Position numbers and translations under genes: made by a program. DNA of 64,000 bases from Acidobacteriaceae bacterium (lineage in GTDB: Bacteria; Acidobacteriota; Terriglobia; Terriglobales; Acidobacteriaceae), in assembly GCA_030041515.1 (NCBI GenBank), contig JASHNS010000098.1:1-64000 (forward strand), given 5' to 3'. Below the pieces are notes generated by a model. The model saw nothing but the letters and a program-made list of their open reading frames with translations, ran no database searches and was not told the origin of the DNA. Below are positions 46,206-55,203 of the stretch, one piece after another (positions within the stretch are counted from its first letter, which is position 1; each line of letters starts with the position of its first letter).

Positions 46206-46282
46206 TCGCTCCGATTCCCCTGGTCTGCCGCTAACTTGCTGCCTCGCTAACCTGCTGACTTGCTGTCCTGCGCACTCGCCTG

Positions 46283-49200
46283 TTACGCCCTGTATTCCCC
46301 CAGCTCCTTCGCCAGGTCCTCATTCACGTTGATCACTTCCGCCAGATACGTCGTCCGCGGCCGCGTATTCAGGTCCGCCAGCACTCCATACGTTCTCGCG
46401 TTCGCCTTCAGCTTCGCCACTTCGCTGGTCTTGTCGTTGATGTTCCCGAACACGATCGCATTCGTCGGGCACGCCTGCTGGCATGCTGTCCGGATTTCTC
46501 CATCGCATATCGGACGGTTATCCTTATCCGCCTCGATCTTCACCGCCTCGATCCGCTGCACACAGTAGGTGCACTTTTCCATCACGCCACGGCTGCGAAC
46601 CGAAACGTCCGGATTCCGCATCAGCTTCAGACTCGGCGTATCCCAATCCGAATACAGAAGGAAATTGAACCGCCGCACCTTATAAGGACAGTTATTCGAG
46701 CAGAACCGCGTGCCTACGCACCGGTTGTAAACCATCAGGTTGATGCCTTCCGGTGAATGCACTGTCGCGCCCACCGGGCATACCAGCTCGCAGGGCGCAT
46801 TCTCGCACTGATGGCACGTCATAGGCTGGAAATGCGCTCGCGGTGCCGCCAGATCCCCCTCAAAATACGTGTCGATCCGGATCCACTGCAGGATGCGGCC
46901 GATCTTCGTCTGCAGCCGCCCTACCACCGCGATGTTGTTCTCCGCGTAGCAGGATGCAATGCAGGCGTTGCATCCCACGCACGAGTTCAGATCGATCGAC
47001 ATCCCCCATGCGTTCTTGTCATACCGGTACGCGGGGAACATGCTTTCATTCGGCCCCGGCGTCCAGTGCCCCACGCCTTGATTCGCGAAGCCAGGATCGG
47101 ACTTGTATTCCGTCAGCGAGGCGTAGCGGATAATCCCGCGGTCCAGTGATTCGTTCCCTTCCAGCGAATGTGTCCCGCTGCCGTCCCCGCCATGCGAAAC
47201 CGAACGCTGGTCGATGTAGTCTTCCCTCGGCACGCACAGGTCGTAAATGTCGCCGGTCTTCTCCACGCCTGCCCCCGGCTGCATCCATGGGCCGCCCGAC
47301 TGCTGGATCAGATACCCGTTGTACCCCACGCCTCCAGCCACGCGCCCTGTGCTGCGCCCCTGCCCCAGCGTGATCACGACCACGTCATCGGCCTGCCCGG
47401 GAACCGGCAGTGCCCCGCCGATGATATATTTGCCGCCCAGGCTGACCTTCACCGCAGCGTTCTGCGCCAGCCCGAACTTTTCCAGCGTCGCGTAGCTCAT
47501 CTGTACCGCGTTGTCCCACGACAAATAGGTCACCGGCCGCGGAATCTCCTGCAGCCAGCCCACGTTCGCGTAGCGCCCGTCGTACGTGTGCAGGTCGGGA
47601 CGGAAAACGACCTCGATCCCGTTCCCCGCCGGCGCCGGCGCCTTCGGAAGTGTCACCTTTGCTGTGACATTCTTCGGCGTGTACGCAGTGTTCTCCAGCC
47701 AGCCGTCATGCAGCACCTTGCGCCACGCGAAATCCGCATCGGCCGCAGCGGCAGCCGCTCCGGCGGTCGCGCCCTTCGCTTTCTGCGGTGCAGGACTCCC
47801 CCCGGAAACCACACCCTTCCACGTGGTCCGCACCGCCTCGTACGGCGATACGTCCGGATTATCCAGCAGCGACTGCAGAATCTCGTGCTCGGAGTGCCCG
47901 TCGTACAGAGGTGCAATCATCGGCTGCACCACGCTCACCGTGCCGTCATACGCGCGCGCATCCGACCACTTCTCCAGATAATGTTGATTGTTGATGTGCC
48001 AGTGCGCGACCTCGCTGGTCTCGTCCGAATGTGAGCTGAGCTGAACGATGGTTCCCACGTGATTCAGCGCATCCACGAAATCCAGATCCGTCGGCGTCGC
48101 ATACACCGGGTTGGCGTTCAGGATCACCAGCCAGTCGACCTTGCCGGCGTTCATATCCGCCACCAGCGACTTCAGATCGTCCATCTGGATCGACGGCATC
48201 GGGTTCACGGGATCGGTATAGACCACCGTCTTTCCCACATTCCCCAGCGCCTGGTTCATCGCAAAGGCGGCCAAATGCACTTCCGGAGCTGCATATTCCC
48301 CCGGAATCACAACGCATTTGCCGGCATTCGCCTTCAGGTCGGCAGCCAAACCCTGCAGATAAGTCGCCTGGTGCGATGTCCAGTTGTATCCGACAGCACC
48401 ATTGCCCGCGCCCACAGCCGCCGCCAGATCCAGCGCGAACGGCGCCACCTGGCTCGGACGCACCTGCAGCCGATGCTCCGCTTTGAATCCTGTCGCCGTC
48501 GTTACCGCCTCAACGACGTACAGCCGGTTCATCTCCGTATTGCCCTGGAGCTTGCGCCGGCTCGCGTAGTCCTTCGCCAAACGATGGAATCCCGGGAACT
48601 GCGCGCCGCCCAGAAAATCCGCGTCGAGCGACACAATCACGTCCGCCTGATCCAGGCGATACTGCGCGTCTACATAATCGCCAAAGGCCTGCTTCGCCGC
48701 AACGTAATGCGCATCGCGGTTCGCTGGATCGTACTGGACGAACTTCGCCTGCGGATAATTCTTCTGGCCTTCCTGCCATTGCCGAGCCAGCGTCGGCGAT
48801 GTCACCGTCGAGCTCAGGAAATACAATCCCTTACCACCGGATGCCTTCTTGTCCGCCAGCATCGCGCGAAACTCCGCCTCGAACGCAACCCACGACCGCG
48901 TCTCCCCGCGGTACCGCACGTGCTGAGCCCGGTCCGGATCGTACATGTCCAGCAATGTCGCCTGGGTGATCGGATCCGATCCGCCCTGGTTATACGGATG
49001 CTCGGGATTCCCATCCACCTTAATCGGGCGATAGGCGTCGCTCTTGATGAGCACCGGAACTGCGCCCGTGGCAAATGGAAACGCCGAAGCGAAATACACG
49101 GGCTTGCCCAGAATCAGATCTTCCGGCGCATTCACATAGGGATAAATCAGCTCATCGGGCTGCTTCGTGCATCCTGCCAGCCCCGCTAGCGCCAGCGACG

Positions 49201-49453
49201 CTCCCATGACCTTCAGGAACCCTCGGCGCGAAACCGGGTCCAGCCACTCCGAAGCGTGTTGTGGGAACTCCCGCTCCAGCGCCTCCTGGAACTCCGGAGT
49301 ATTGGCCAGTTCGTCGATCGAGCGCCAGTACCGCTTGCCCTTCTGCTTCGCCAGCTTCGCCCGTACTTCCTCGAGCGTGAGCTTTCGTTCCGGCGTGCCG
49401 GCCGTCTCGCCTGATTGCTGATCGCTGATCACTGATCCCCCGTTCGTGCTCAT
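46283..49453 (-). CDS. actB: Alternative Complex III iron-sulfur subunit ActB (molybdopterin-like + 4Fe-4S)
   Basis: A 1056-aa periplasmic subunit with two parts. The N-terminal ~750 residues are like a molybdopterin oxidoreductase that holds no cofactor in known ACIII. The C-terminal part is a ferredoxin-like domain with four Cys clusters (CVGCNACIASC, CHQCENAPCELVC, CSNNC, CTYC, CQQAC). A Tat signal (SRRGFLKVMGASLALAGLAGC) suggests export folded and lipidation. The start ATG 49453 overlaps the actA stop. The N-terminal linker (SVISDQQSGETAG) is encoded by degenerate simple repeats. Confidence 0.95.
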   Translation of the reverse strand: MSTNGGSVISDQQSGETAGTPERKLTLEEVRAKLAKQKGKRYWRSIDELANTPEFQEALEREFPQHASEWLDPVSRRGFLKVMGASLALAGLAGCTKQPDELIYPYVNAPEDLILGKPVYFASAFPFATGAVPVLIKSDAYRPIKVDGNPEHPYNQGGSDPITQATLLDMYDPDRAQHVRYRGETRSWVAFEAEFRAMLADKKASGGKGLYFLSSTVTSPTLARQWQEGQKNYPQAKFVQYDPANRDAHYVAAKQAFGDYVDAQYRLDQADVIVSLDADFLGGAQFPGFHRLAKDYASRRKLQGNTEMNRLYVVEAVTTATGFKAEHRLQVRPSQVAPFALDLAAAVGAGNGAVGYNWTSHQATYLQGLAADLKANAGKCVVIPGEYAAPEVHLAAFAMNQALGNVGKTVVYTDPVNPMPSIQMDDLKSLVADMNAGKVDWLVILNANPVYATPTDLDFVDALNHVGTIVQLSSHSDETSEVAHWHINNQHYLEKWSDARAYDGTVSVVQPMIAPLYDGHSEHEILQSLLDNPDVSPYEAVRTTWKGVVSGGSPAPQKAKGATAGAAAAAADADFAWRKVLHDGWLENTAYTPKNVTAKVTLPKAPAPAGNGIEVVFRPDLHTYDGRYANVGWLQEIPRPVTYLSWDNAVQMSYATLEKFGLAQNAAVKVSLGGKYIIGGALPVPGQADDVVVITLGQGRSTGRVAGGVGYNGYLIQQSGGPWMQPGAGVEKTGDIYDLCVPREDYIDQRSVSHGGDGSGTHSLEGNESLDRGIIRYASLTEYKSDPGFANQGVGHWTPGPNESMFPAYRYDKNAWGMSIDLNSCVGCNACIASCYAENNIAVVGRLQTKIGRILQWIRIDTYFEGDLAAPRAHFQPMTCHQCENAPCELVCPVGATVHSPEGINLMVYNRCVGTRFCSNNCPYKVRRFNFLLYSDWDTPSLKLMRNPDVSVRSRGVMEKCTYCVQRIEAVKIEADKDNRPICDGEIRTACQQACPTNAIVFGNINDKTSEVAKLKANARTYGVLADLNTRPRTTYLAEVINVNEDLAKELGEYRA

Positions 49454-50331
49454 CGATGACAAACCTCGCAACTGGTCAGCTCACGCGGCGGACGAATCTT
49501 GTAGTGCTGGATCAGGAACACACCCAGCGCCTCCTGGCTTGTGAATCTTGTGTAGTGCAGACCGGCTGGCAACTCGACAGGCGCCGTGTTCTGGCTGTCC
49601 AGCGCTGTTCCCACCGTCTGCGCGTGAAATCCCGCGAGCGGAGGACTCAGGTCTGCCATCTGCACGCCCTGTTTGGGTCGCGTCTCCGTACACGTCACGC
49701 TCTCCGCTGTCGGCGTGCCCTCATTCACGGTCTCGGACGCGCACCACACCGGATGCAGCTCGGACGCCCCCGTCCACGCCATGTTGTAGATCTCGCTCGT
49801 CGGCCGCAGGTTCTTCGCCGGATTGCGGTGGCAGTTCAGGCACCACTCCATCTGCAGGGAGTTCTGCGCGTACATAATAGGCATCTCGTCCACGCGCCCA
49901 TGGCACGTCGAGCACCCAATGCCCTTATTCACATGAATCTCGTGATTGAAAAAGACGAAGTCCGGCAGGTCGTGCACCCGCGTCCACGTGATCGACTTGC
50001 CCGTTTCCCAGCTCGTCCGCACAGGCTGCAGAATCTGCGCATCCGTCCAGATCTGCGAGTGGCAGTTCATGCACGTGTGCGTCGGAGGAATGCCCGCATA
50101 GCTCGATTCCTCCACCGTCGTGTGGCAGTACTGGCACTGCAGACCCAGTCCTTCCACATGGTGCTTATGGCTGAACGGCACCGGCTGGTCGGCCCGCTGC
50201 CCCTGCCGCGTCACCCACGGCGATCGTTGCAGCGCGTCCAGCGTCAGTCCCAGGGCGATGATCAGCAGCCCCGTCAGTATCAGGCTCATTCGTGCCAGAG
50301 CATTTGAGCTGCGATCGAAAATCTGCGGCAT
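49450..50331 (-). CDS. actA: Alternative Complex III pentahaem cytochrome c ActA
   Basis: A 293-aa membrane-anchored multihaem cytochrome. An N-terminal helix (LARMSLILTGLLIIALGLTL) is followed by five CxxCH motifs: CQYCH, CMNCH, CSTCH, CLNCH and CEVCH. SHKHHVEGLGL supplies further His ligands. It takes electrons from ActB and hands them to ActE. It is the first gene of the twelve-gene operon and overlaps actB by 4 bp. Two CRP/FNR-like sites lie about 190-230 bp upstream. Confidence 0.94.
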   Translation of the reverse strand: MPQIFDRSSNALARMSLILTGLLIIALGLTLDALQRSPWVTRQGQRADQPVPFSHKHHVEGLGLQCQYCHTTVEESSYAGIPPTHTCMNCHSQIWTDAQILQPVRTSWETGKSITWTRVHDLPDFVFFNHEIHVNKGIGCSTCHGRVDEMPIMYAQNSLQMEWCLNCHRNPAKNLRPTSEIYNMAWTGASELHPVWCASETVNEGTPTAESVTCTETRPKQGVQMADLSPPLAGFHAQTVGTALDSQNTAPVELPAGLHYTRFTSQEALGVFLIQHYKIRPPRELTSCEVCHR

Positions 50332-50727
50332 GACTGCGTTCGCTTCTCCTGTGAATCACCACAGTTTCAGGGCGCTTGCCCTAACTTCGCCGACTCAGCG
50401 CCGGCCGCTGCTGCCCAGTCATCATGGGCTGCCGGGCACACCGCGAGCCGCCCTGCTTTGGAGCCCACGCACAGTGCTTTTCCCTCGGGTCATGGCCTGT
50501 GCACTGGACTGTTTTGAATTGTGTCCTGAATCACACCCGATTGTGACCTGCATCACAGTTTCTGCGTAAAAGGCACTATACCGACTCAAATGCTCGATAG
50601 GCAAGACTCGCCCCGCGCTCGAAATTTTTTTTGTGGAAAAGATAACGAATGTGTCAACAGCGGAACGAGCGCCCTTTCCCTCGAGCGGTTCGCATCACTT
50701 CGTTACGCAGGAGAACTTCGCCGCTGA
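50332..50727 (-). other. 396-bp non-coding region upstream of actA
   Basis: It holds the tandem CRP/FNR-like palindromes at 50520-50557 and a GC-rich leader of about 190 bp before actA. Bases 50625-50640 have a T-run (AATTTTTTTTGTGG on the plus strand). No other ORF is convincing on either strand. Confidence 0.6.
50520..50557 (-). promoter_or_regulatory. Tandem CRP/FNR-family operators upstream of the act-cox operon
   Basis: TGTGA-CCTGCA-TCACA at 50542-50557 is a perfect CRP-type palindrome. TGTGT-CCTGAA-TCACA at 50520-50535 differs by one base. Centres are 22 bp apart, two helical turns, so two dimers would bind the same face of DNA. They lie 189-226 bp before the actA ATG. Regulation by a CRP/FNR-family protein is inferred. 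Confidence 0.6.
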
Positions 50728-51378
50728 TCAGCGCCTGTCTGGCGCTGTCTCGCTCAGTGCTTCATCAATCATCGCGAACAGCCGTGTGCGATCCACGACC
50801 TCCACGAAGGGCGTGCCGCTCTTTCGGTTCGTCACCACCCAGATCGTCGGCGTGTGCTGGATGCCCACGGTCATTCCCAGTTCGAAATCCGCCTTCACCA
50901 GTTCACGCAATTTGCCCTGCGGATCGACCACCATCGGGAACTGCAAGCCGTGCTTTTGCGCGAAGCTCGTCGCAAAGCGTCGCAAATCTTCCTGGCTCTG
51001 GATCGTCTCCTGCGCCGCAAACACCGCATCGCGAAACGCATCTCCCAGCCGCTTCGATCGCGTGTCGAACCACCGCGCATCCACGGCCGCCTGAAAACTC
51101 CACGCATGAAACGGCAGCGGAAAATCATGCCGCACCCAGGGAATGTGGTATCTTGCCGACGCCTCAGCCAGCAGAGGGTTCGCCCGCGCGCAGTCGGGGC
51201 ACTCCAGATCTTCCCATTCCACAATCGCCACGCGCGCACCCGCCGGAGGCCGCAGCGCCGCCGTATTGTGCACCTGCGTCGTCGATGTTTCCGGATTTGA
51301 AAACTGCGCCGGGGTCGGCGTGGCCAGCGCCACAGCCGCCGCTACCGGCAATGCGATGCGGCAAAGAAGGCTGTTCAT
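50728..51378 (-). CDS. DsbA-like thioredoxin-fold secreted protein (CPDC)
   Basis: A 216-aa exported thiol-disulfide protein. The signal peptide is MNSLLCRIALPVAAAVALATPTPA, followed by a short linker and a thioredoxin domain of the DsbA/DsbG type. The redox site is CPDC in EWEDLECPDCARA, with a helical insertion after it and the cis-Pro in QHTPTIWVV. ATG 51378 is used because GAGGG lies about 8 nt upstream; a longer ATG at 51393 is possible. Since it precedes the cytochrome operon by 400 bp, a role in periplasmic disulfides needed for c-type cytochromes is possible but not shown. Confidence 0.85.
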   Translation of the reverse strand: MNSLLCRIALPVAAAVALATPTPAQFSNPETSTTQVHNTAALRPPAGARVAIVEWEDLECPDCARANPLLAEASARYHIPWVRHDFPLPFHAWSFQAAVDARWFDTRSKRLGDAFRDAVFAAQETIQSQEDLRRFATSFAQKHGLQFPMVVDPQGKLRELVKADFELGMTVGIQHTPTIWVVTNRKSGTPFVEVVDRTRLFAMIDEALSETAPDRR

Positions 51379-51446
51379 GGCAGTTGCCCTCATTGTAGGT
51401 CCGGGTTGCCCTCGCTCGCCGTATACTGTCCGCGATCCGAGGGCCC

Positions 51447-52052
51447 ATGCCCCACACCAAAGTCACTCCGCGCCAGAGGCGCCCCGCCCGGACCGTCCTC
51501 TCCGGCGCCCGTCCTGCGGAAGCTTCCAACCGCCCCCGCCCCTGGAAATCCACCGATGCCGCCGATGCCGCGCGTGAGTTCTTCTCTGGCCATCGCGTTC
51601 GGGCCGCGCGAGACTTGATCCGCGCCCTCTGTTCCGCTGACCCTTATCAGCATCGCTGCGCCGCCGAGGTCGCCCGCCTCATCGGCCGCCGCCAACCCGG
51701 CTTGCTGGCCGCTTACGCCGACCTGCTCGCTGAAGTAGCCGCCGAGCTTCCTGAAGAAGAATGGCAATCCCGCGGATATATATTGGTGGCCGCCGCTCTC
51801 AACGCAACGACCTCGGCCCAGCGCATGCGCCTGCTCCCGCTCATCCGCGCCCGTCTCGAAGAAGGCCGCATCGCCGTCCGCGCCATGGCCCTCGAAGCCT
51901 TCGCCGATCTCGCCGCCGCCGAGCCCGGCCTCCGCGACGAAGCCCTCACCCTCCTCGAAGCCGCCCGCCACAGCACCGACTTCGCGATGCGATCCCGCGC
52001 CCGCCTCATGCTGCCACTCCTGCTCAAGGCAGAAACCACAACGAGGCGATAG
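51447..52052 (+). CDS. HEAT-like helical repeat protein, unknown function
   Basis: A 201-aa protein. An Arg/Pro-rich, probably disordered N-terminus (residues 1-40) is followed by about four pairs of helices resembling HEAT/ARM repeats (AARDLIRALCSADPYQHRCAAEVARLI, split by loops, then LLPLIRARLEEGRIAVRAMALEAFADLAAAEPGLRDEAL). These repeats usually mediate protein contacts. No signal peptide or catalytic motif is seen. It ends at a terminator shared with the convergent radical-SAM gene. Not recognised further. Confidence 0.7.
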   Translation: MPHTKVTPRQRRPARTVLSGARPAEASNRPRPWKSTDAADAAREFFSGHRVRAARDLIRALCSADPYQHRCAAEVARLIGRRQPGLLAAYADLLAEVAAELPEEEWQSRGYILVAAALNATTSAQRMRLLPLIRARLEEGRIAVRAMALEAFADLAAAEPGLRDEALTLLEAARHSTDFAMRSRARLMLPLLLKAETTTRR

Positions 52053-52070
52053 CTCCACCCCGCCAAAGCA

Positions 52071-52096
52071 AAGGCCATCCGTTTCCGGATGGCCTT
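52071..52096. terminator. Bidirectional terminator
   Basis: A perfect 11-bp stem (52071-52081 with 52086-52096) with TTTC loop lies between the convergent HEAT-like and radical-SAM genes. T and A runs on each side are short. Confidence 0.65.
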
Positions 52097-52131
52097 CTGT
52101 CATTGCCGCGAAGCGGCGATTGCCTGGACGG

Positions 52132-54222
52132 CTAGTCCCCCATCACCGGCTCAGCTTTTTCAGCCGCCTTCGGCGCCGGCGCGATCCCATTGATCGACAC
52201 CAGCCCCTCCACCGGCTTCTCGCCCAGAATGTGCTCGCGGTACAGCTTCGCCATCTTCGCGTTCTCGGCGTCCTGCTTCAGCTTCGCCTCGCGCGCCCGC
52301 AGCTTCTCTTCGCGCGCGTTCTTGGCGATGCCCAGCTTGTCCAGCGAGTCGTTGGCGGCGGCATCCACATGCTCCTGGTTCAGAAGCAGCGTGTGCTGCG
52401 TCGTCTCCATCCCCACTTTCTTCCCGCCGGCGAAGATCTCGTGCCGCCCATGCTCCTCGTACCACTTCGTCAGCGTCGAGGTCATGTGCATCTTCTCGAT
52501 AATGTTCCGCCAGCCGATCCCCGTGTTATACGCGCAGAAGCTGATCTCGCCTTCCTGCGTCGCGTACGGAATAATGCACTGCTCCGTCCGCCGGAAATCG
52601 TAGTTGAACAGATCCTGGAACCACATGCCCGCGATGAACAGGAAATTCCACCGGTCCGCGCGCCGTTTCTCGATGTCCGCCATCGTCCGGTCGCCCGTGA
52701 CTTTACCGTAGTTCCGGCCCGTCGCCCCGAAGCACTTATCGAACTTCTGCAGCAGGTCGAGAATCCGGAAGTGTGTCGGCGACTTGGTCGGATCGTAATT
52801 CCGCAGCAGCGCCAGCGAGACGCCCAGGATCGACAGAAACTTCCCGCGCGCCGCGTCGTTCACCTTGGCCACGTCCTTCGCCAGCCGGTCCGCGTTCAGG
52901 AACGCCGTCACCGGCACCGCTTCCTTCGTCTCCTTGTCGATCATCAGCGCCATGCCGATCCCGCAGTTCGGATGGCATCCGCAGGAGAGCTGCCCCCAGT
53001 CGTGGTTCGGCCCGTGCACCAGGTCCGCCCAGTCCGAGAACGTGCTCATAAAGCTGATCGGGAACCAGTCCCGCGTCGGCTCACCCAGTCCCGTCTGGTT
53101 CTTGATGTCGTGCGCCATGTGGCTCAGCGTGTAACGCTGCGCCGCGCGCCGCTCATCCGTGATGTCCTCGTCGCGGCCCGTAAAGCTCACCGGCTGGAAG
53201 CTCAGGAAGTTGATCTTCTTCGGATTGTCCAGCGCGAACTGGATGATATGGCCAACCTGCTCATTGTTGATGCCGTTGATGATCGTCGTCACGGGCACGA
53301 TGTCCACGCCTGCTTCGTGCAGGTTGTGGATTGCCTGCAGCTTCACATCGAACAGATTGCCGACCTTGCGGTGCGAGTTCGCCGCGTTGCCGATGCCGTC
53401 GAATTGCAGGTACGCATAGCGCAGGCCCGCCTCCGCAGCCGCGCGGCACAGCTCCTTCGACTTCGCAAACTCGATGCCATTCGTCGCCGCCTGCACCGAG
53501 TTGTAGCCCACCTTGCGCGCATACGCCACGGCGTCCAGGAAGTACGGCGACAACGTCGGCTCGCCGCCCGAGAACTGCACGGACATCTGGCGCCGCGGCT
53601 TGATCGTGATCGCGTTGTCCAGCATCTGCTTGATTTCTTCCCACGTCAGCTCGTGCACGAACCCAACCTGATTGGCGTCCATGAAACACGGATCGCACAT
53701 CATGTTGCAGCGGTTCGTCAGGTCGATCGTCAGCACCGATCCGCGTCCGTGGGTCACCGTCGACGTGCCGTGATTGTGCAGCTTGTCATCGTTGTGCGCG
53801 CGGATATCCCGCCCGGGAAAGACTTCTTCCAGGTGCTTGAAGAACGCCGTGTCGATCGACATCAGGTCTTCAAAGTGTCCATGCTTCGGGCAATCCTTCA
53901 CCATCAGGATTTTGCCGTCGCGCTCAATAATTTGCGCCTTAATCTCTCCGACCTTCTCGTTCAGCAGGATCTCGTGCGGAAGCTTGCCATCCAGAATCTG
54001 CTGGCGAATCTCCGGAACGCACTTCGGACACAACGAATCCGTGGTCCGCGGCCAACCCAGCGGCGGCTTCTCTTTCTGCCACGATTTCAGCAGCGGCTTA
54101 TCCGACCACTTCGGCGTAAACGAGGGGTTCGGACGGATGCTGTTCACTTTCTCGAATACGGTCCAGGCCCCCTGGGCCGCCATCGTCACCGCGCGCTCTG
54201 CGTATTTCACAGCTTTCGACAT
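52132..54222 (-). CDS. Large radical SAM protein of the MJ0619/tetraether-synthase type
   Basis: A 696-aa radical SAM enzyme. An N-terminal zinc or rubredoxin-like segment has Cys65-x2-Cys68 (SLCPKC) and CPKHGHFEDL at 111-120, a hallmark of MJ0619-type proteins. The radical SAM cluster is Cys172-x3-Cys176-x2-Cys179 (NRCNMMCDPCF), followed by FSGGEPTLSP. A C-terminal Cys-rich part (LSCGCHPNCGIGM) may hold auxiliary clusters. Relatives join lipid tails into membrane-spanning lipids (Tes, Mss) or methylate pterins. Acidobacteria make iso-diabolic-acid membrane lipids, so this is a good candidate for that step. AGGAGA precedes ATG 54222. The C-terminal ~100 residues are Lys/Glu-rich coiled coil. 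Confidence 0.85.
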   Translation of the reverse strand: MSKAVKYAERAVTMAAQGAWTVFEKVNSIRPNPSFTPKWSDKPLLKSWQKEKPPLGWPRTTDSLCPKCVPEIRQQILDGKLPHEILLNEKVGEIKAQIIERDGKILMVKDCPKHGHFEDLMSIDTAFFKHLEEVFPGRDIRAHNDDKLHNHGTSTVTHGRGSVLTIDLTNRCNMMCDPCFMDANQVGFVHELTWEEIKQMLDNAITIKPRRQMSVQFSGGEPTLSPYFLDAVAYARKVGYNSVQAATNGIEFAKSKELCRAAAEAGLRYAYLQFDGIGNAANSHRKVGNLFDVKLQAIHNLHEAGVDIVPVTTIINGINNEQVGHIIQFALDNPKKINFLSFQPVSFTGRDEDITDERRAAQRYTLSHMAHDIKNQTGLGEPTRDWFPISFMSTFSDWADLVHGPNHDWGQLSCGCHPNCGIGMALMIDKETKEAVPVTAFLNADRLAKDVAKVNDAARGKFLSILGVSLALLRNYDPTKSPTHFRILDLLQKFDKCFGATGRNYGKVTGDRTMADIEKRRADRWNFLFIAGMWFQDLFNYDFRRTEQCIIPYATQEGEISFCAYNTGIGWRNIIEKMHMTSTLTKWYEEHGRHEIFAGGKKVGMETTQHTLLLNQEHVDAAANDSLDKLGIAKNAREEKLRAREAKLKQDAENAKMAKLYREHILGEKPVEGLVSINGIAPAPKAAEKAEPVMGD

Positions 54223-54564
54223 CGCTGAAATCTCCTGTATTCAGGAATACCGTACGGGTTGCCCAGGAATCAGATAAGTCATTGCACCGCCGGGCTTTGC
54301 CACTCTCAACTTAGATGAACTCGCTGCCAACGCGGAACGAAACGGGGCCGAACGGCGAAAATCCGCCTCCGGGCGGCGAAACCTGTGCCCGAATGGGACA
54401 GCCCCCGTCTCCGAATCGGCCTCGGAAAACTGCCTCCTTTGATCCCCTGCGGCCCAGGAAACACGAAGCGATCCAGCGTTCATTCCGTCCATTTCCCATC
54501 CTCCGCCGCCGGTGCGACAATCGTGGGCGCAGGATTGTCCTCTGCCCGAAGGAGAATTACCGCC
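54223..54564. other. 342-bp intergenic region between divergent radical-SAM and DUF2911 genes
   Basis: It should contain both divergent promoters. Bases 54340-54380 form a GC-rich segment with possible hairpins (around GGCGAAAATCCGCCTCCGGG). The AAGGAG ribosome site of the DUF2911 gene is at 54549-54554. I see no ORF or RNA gene I can support. Confidence 0.4.
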
Positions 54565-55128
54565 ATGAAGCGTTTCCTGTTGTGCATGGGCCTCGTCGCT
54601 CTCGCCCTCCCGCTCTCCGCTCAGAGCATGAATTCGTCGAAGCCGAAGAAGCCGCCTCTCAGCCCCCCTGAGATCGCCACGGCGACCATCGGTGGCCACG
54701 GCATCACCATCATGTATTCCTCTCCGCGCGTTCGCGGCCGCGAAGGGCACATCTTCGGATCGGGCGGCCTCATCAGCAAGGATCCTCATTATCCCGTCTG
54801 GCGCGCCGGCGCCAATGCTGCCACCACCCTCAAAACCGACGCTGATCTCACCATCGGCGACCTGACCGTTCCGAAAGGCACCTACACCCTCTTCGTCGAC
54901 ATCTCCAATCCGGAGCAGTGGACCATGATCGTCAGCAAAGACACAGGCGAGTGGGGCCTGAAGTACAACGCCGCCGACGATTTGGGCCGCGTGCAGATGC
55001 ACATGAGCAAACCCTCGCACATGGTTGAGGATCTCATCTGGACCATCTCGCCGGCCGGGCACGGCAAAGGCAGATTCACTCTGGCCTGGGAGGACCACCG
55101 CGCGTCGGTGCCCTTCACCGTTCAGTAG
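54565..55128 (+). CDS. Secreted DUF2911 protein
   Basis: A 187-aa exported protein of the DUF2911 family. The signal peptide is MKRFLLCMGLVALALPLSAQS. Typical family sequence is TIMYSSPRVRGREG, WRAGANAATTLKTDADL and PKGTYTLFVDI, with a C-terminal TLAWEDHRASVPF. The ORF is open 60 codons upstream, but ATG 54565 has a good AAGGAG and the signal peptide. Biochemical function is unknown. It is followed by two family B hairpins. Confidence 0.88.
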   Translation: MKRFLLCMGLVALALPLSAQSMNSSKPKKPPLSPPEIATATIGGHGITIMYSSPRVRGREGHIFGSGGLISKDPHYPVWRAGANAATTLKTDADLTIGDLTVPKGTYTLFVDISNPEQWTMIVSKDTGEWGLKYNAADDLGRVQMHMSKPSHMVEDLIWTISPAGHGKGRFTLAWEDHRASVPFTVQ

Positions 55129-55147
55129 GCCAAATCAGCACAGGTGC

Positions 55148-55184
55148 CCCACCCTTATCTCCCCGCTTTTGGAAGATAGGGTGG
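55148..55184. repeat. Dispersed hairpin repeat, family B (first of a pair)
   Basis: A stem beginning CCCACCCTTATCT pairs with AGATAGGGTGGG (one base deleted) around a 7-nt loop, preceded by GGTGC. It lies 20 bp after the DUF2911 stop. Confidence 0.7.
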
Positions 55185-55203
55185 GTACTCCCACTCCTGG
55201 TAC

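Noticed and set aside
50633-51094. Plus-strand ORF in the actA upstream region
   Set aside because: It overlaps the DsbA-like gene on the other strand and has no domain; the CRP-like sites face actA.
52120-54228. 702-codon plus-strand frame opposite the radical SAM gene
   Set aside because: Composition is Arg/His/Leu-rich antisense translation; the minus-strand enzyme has full motifs.
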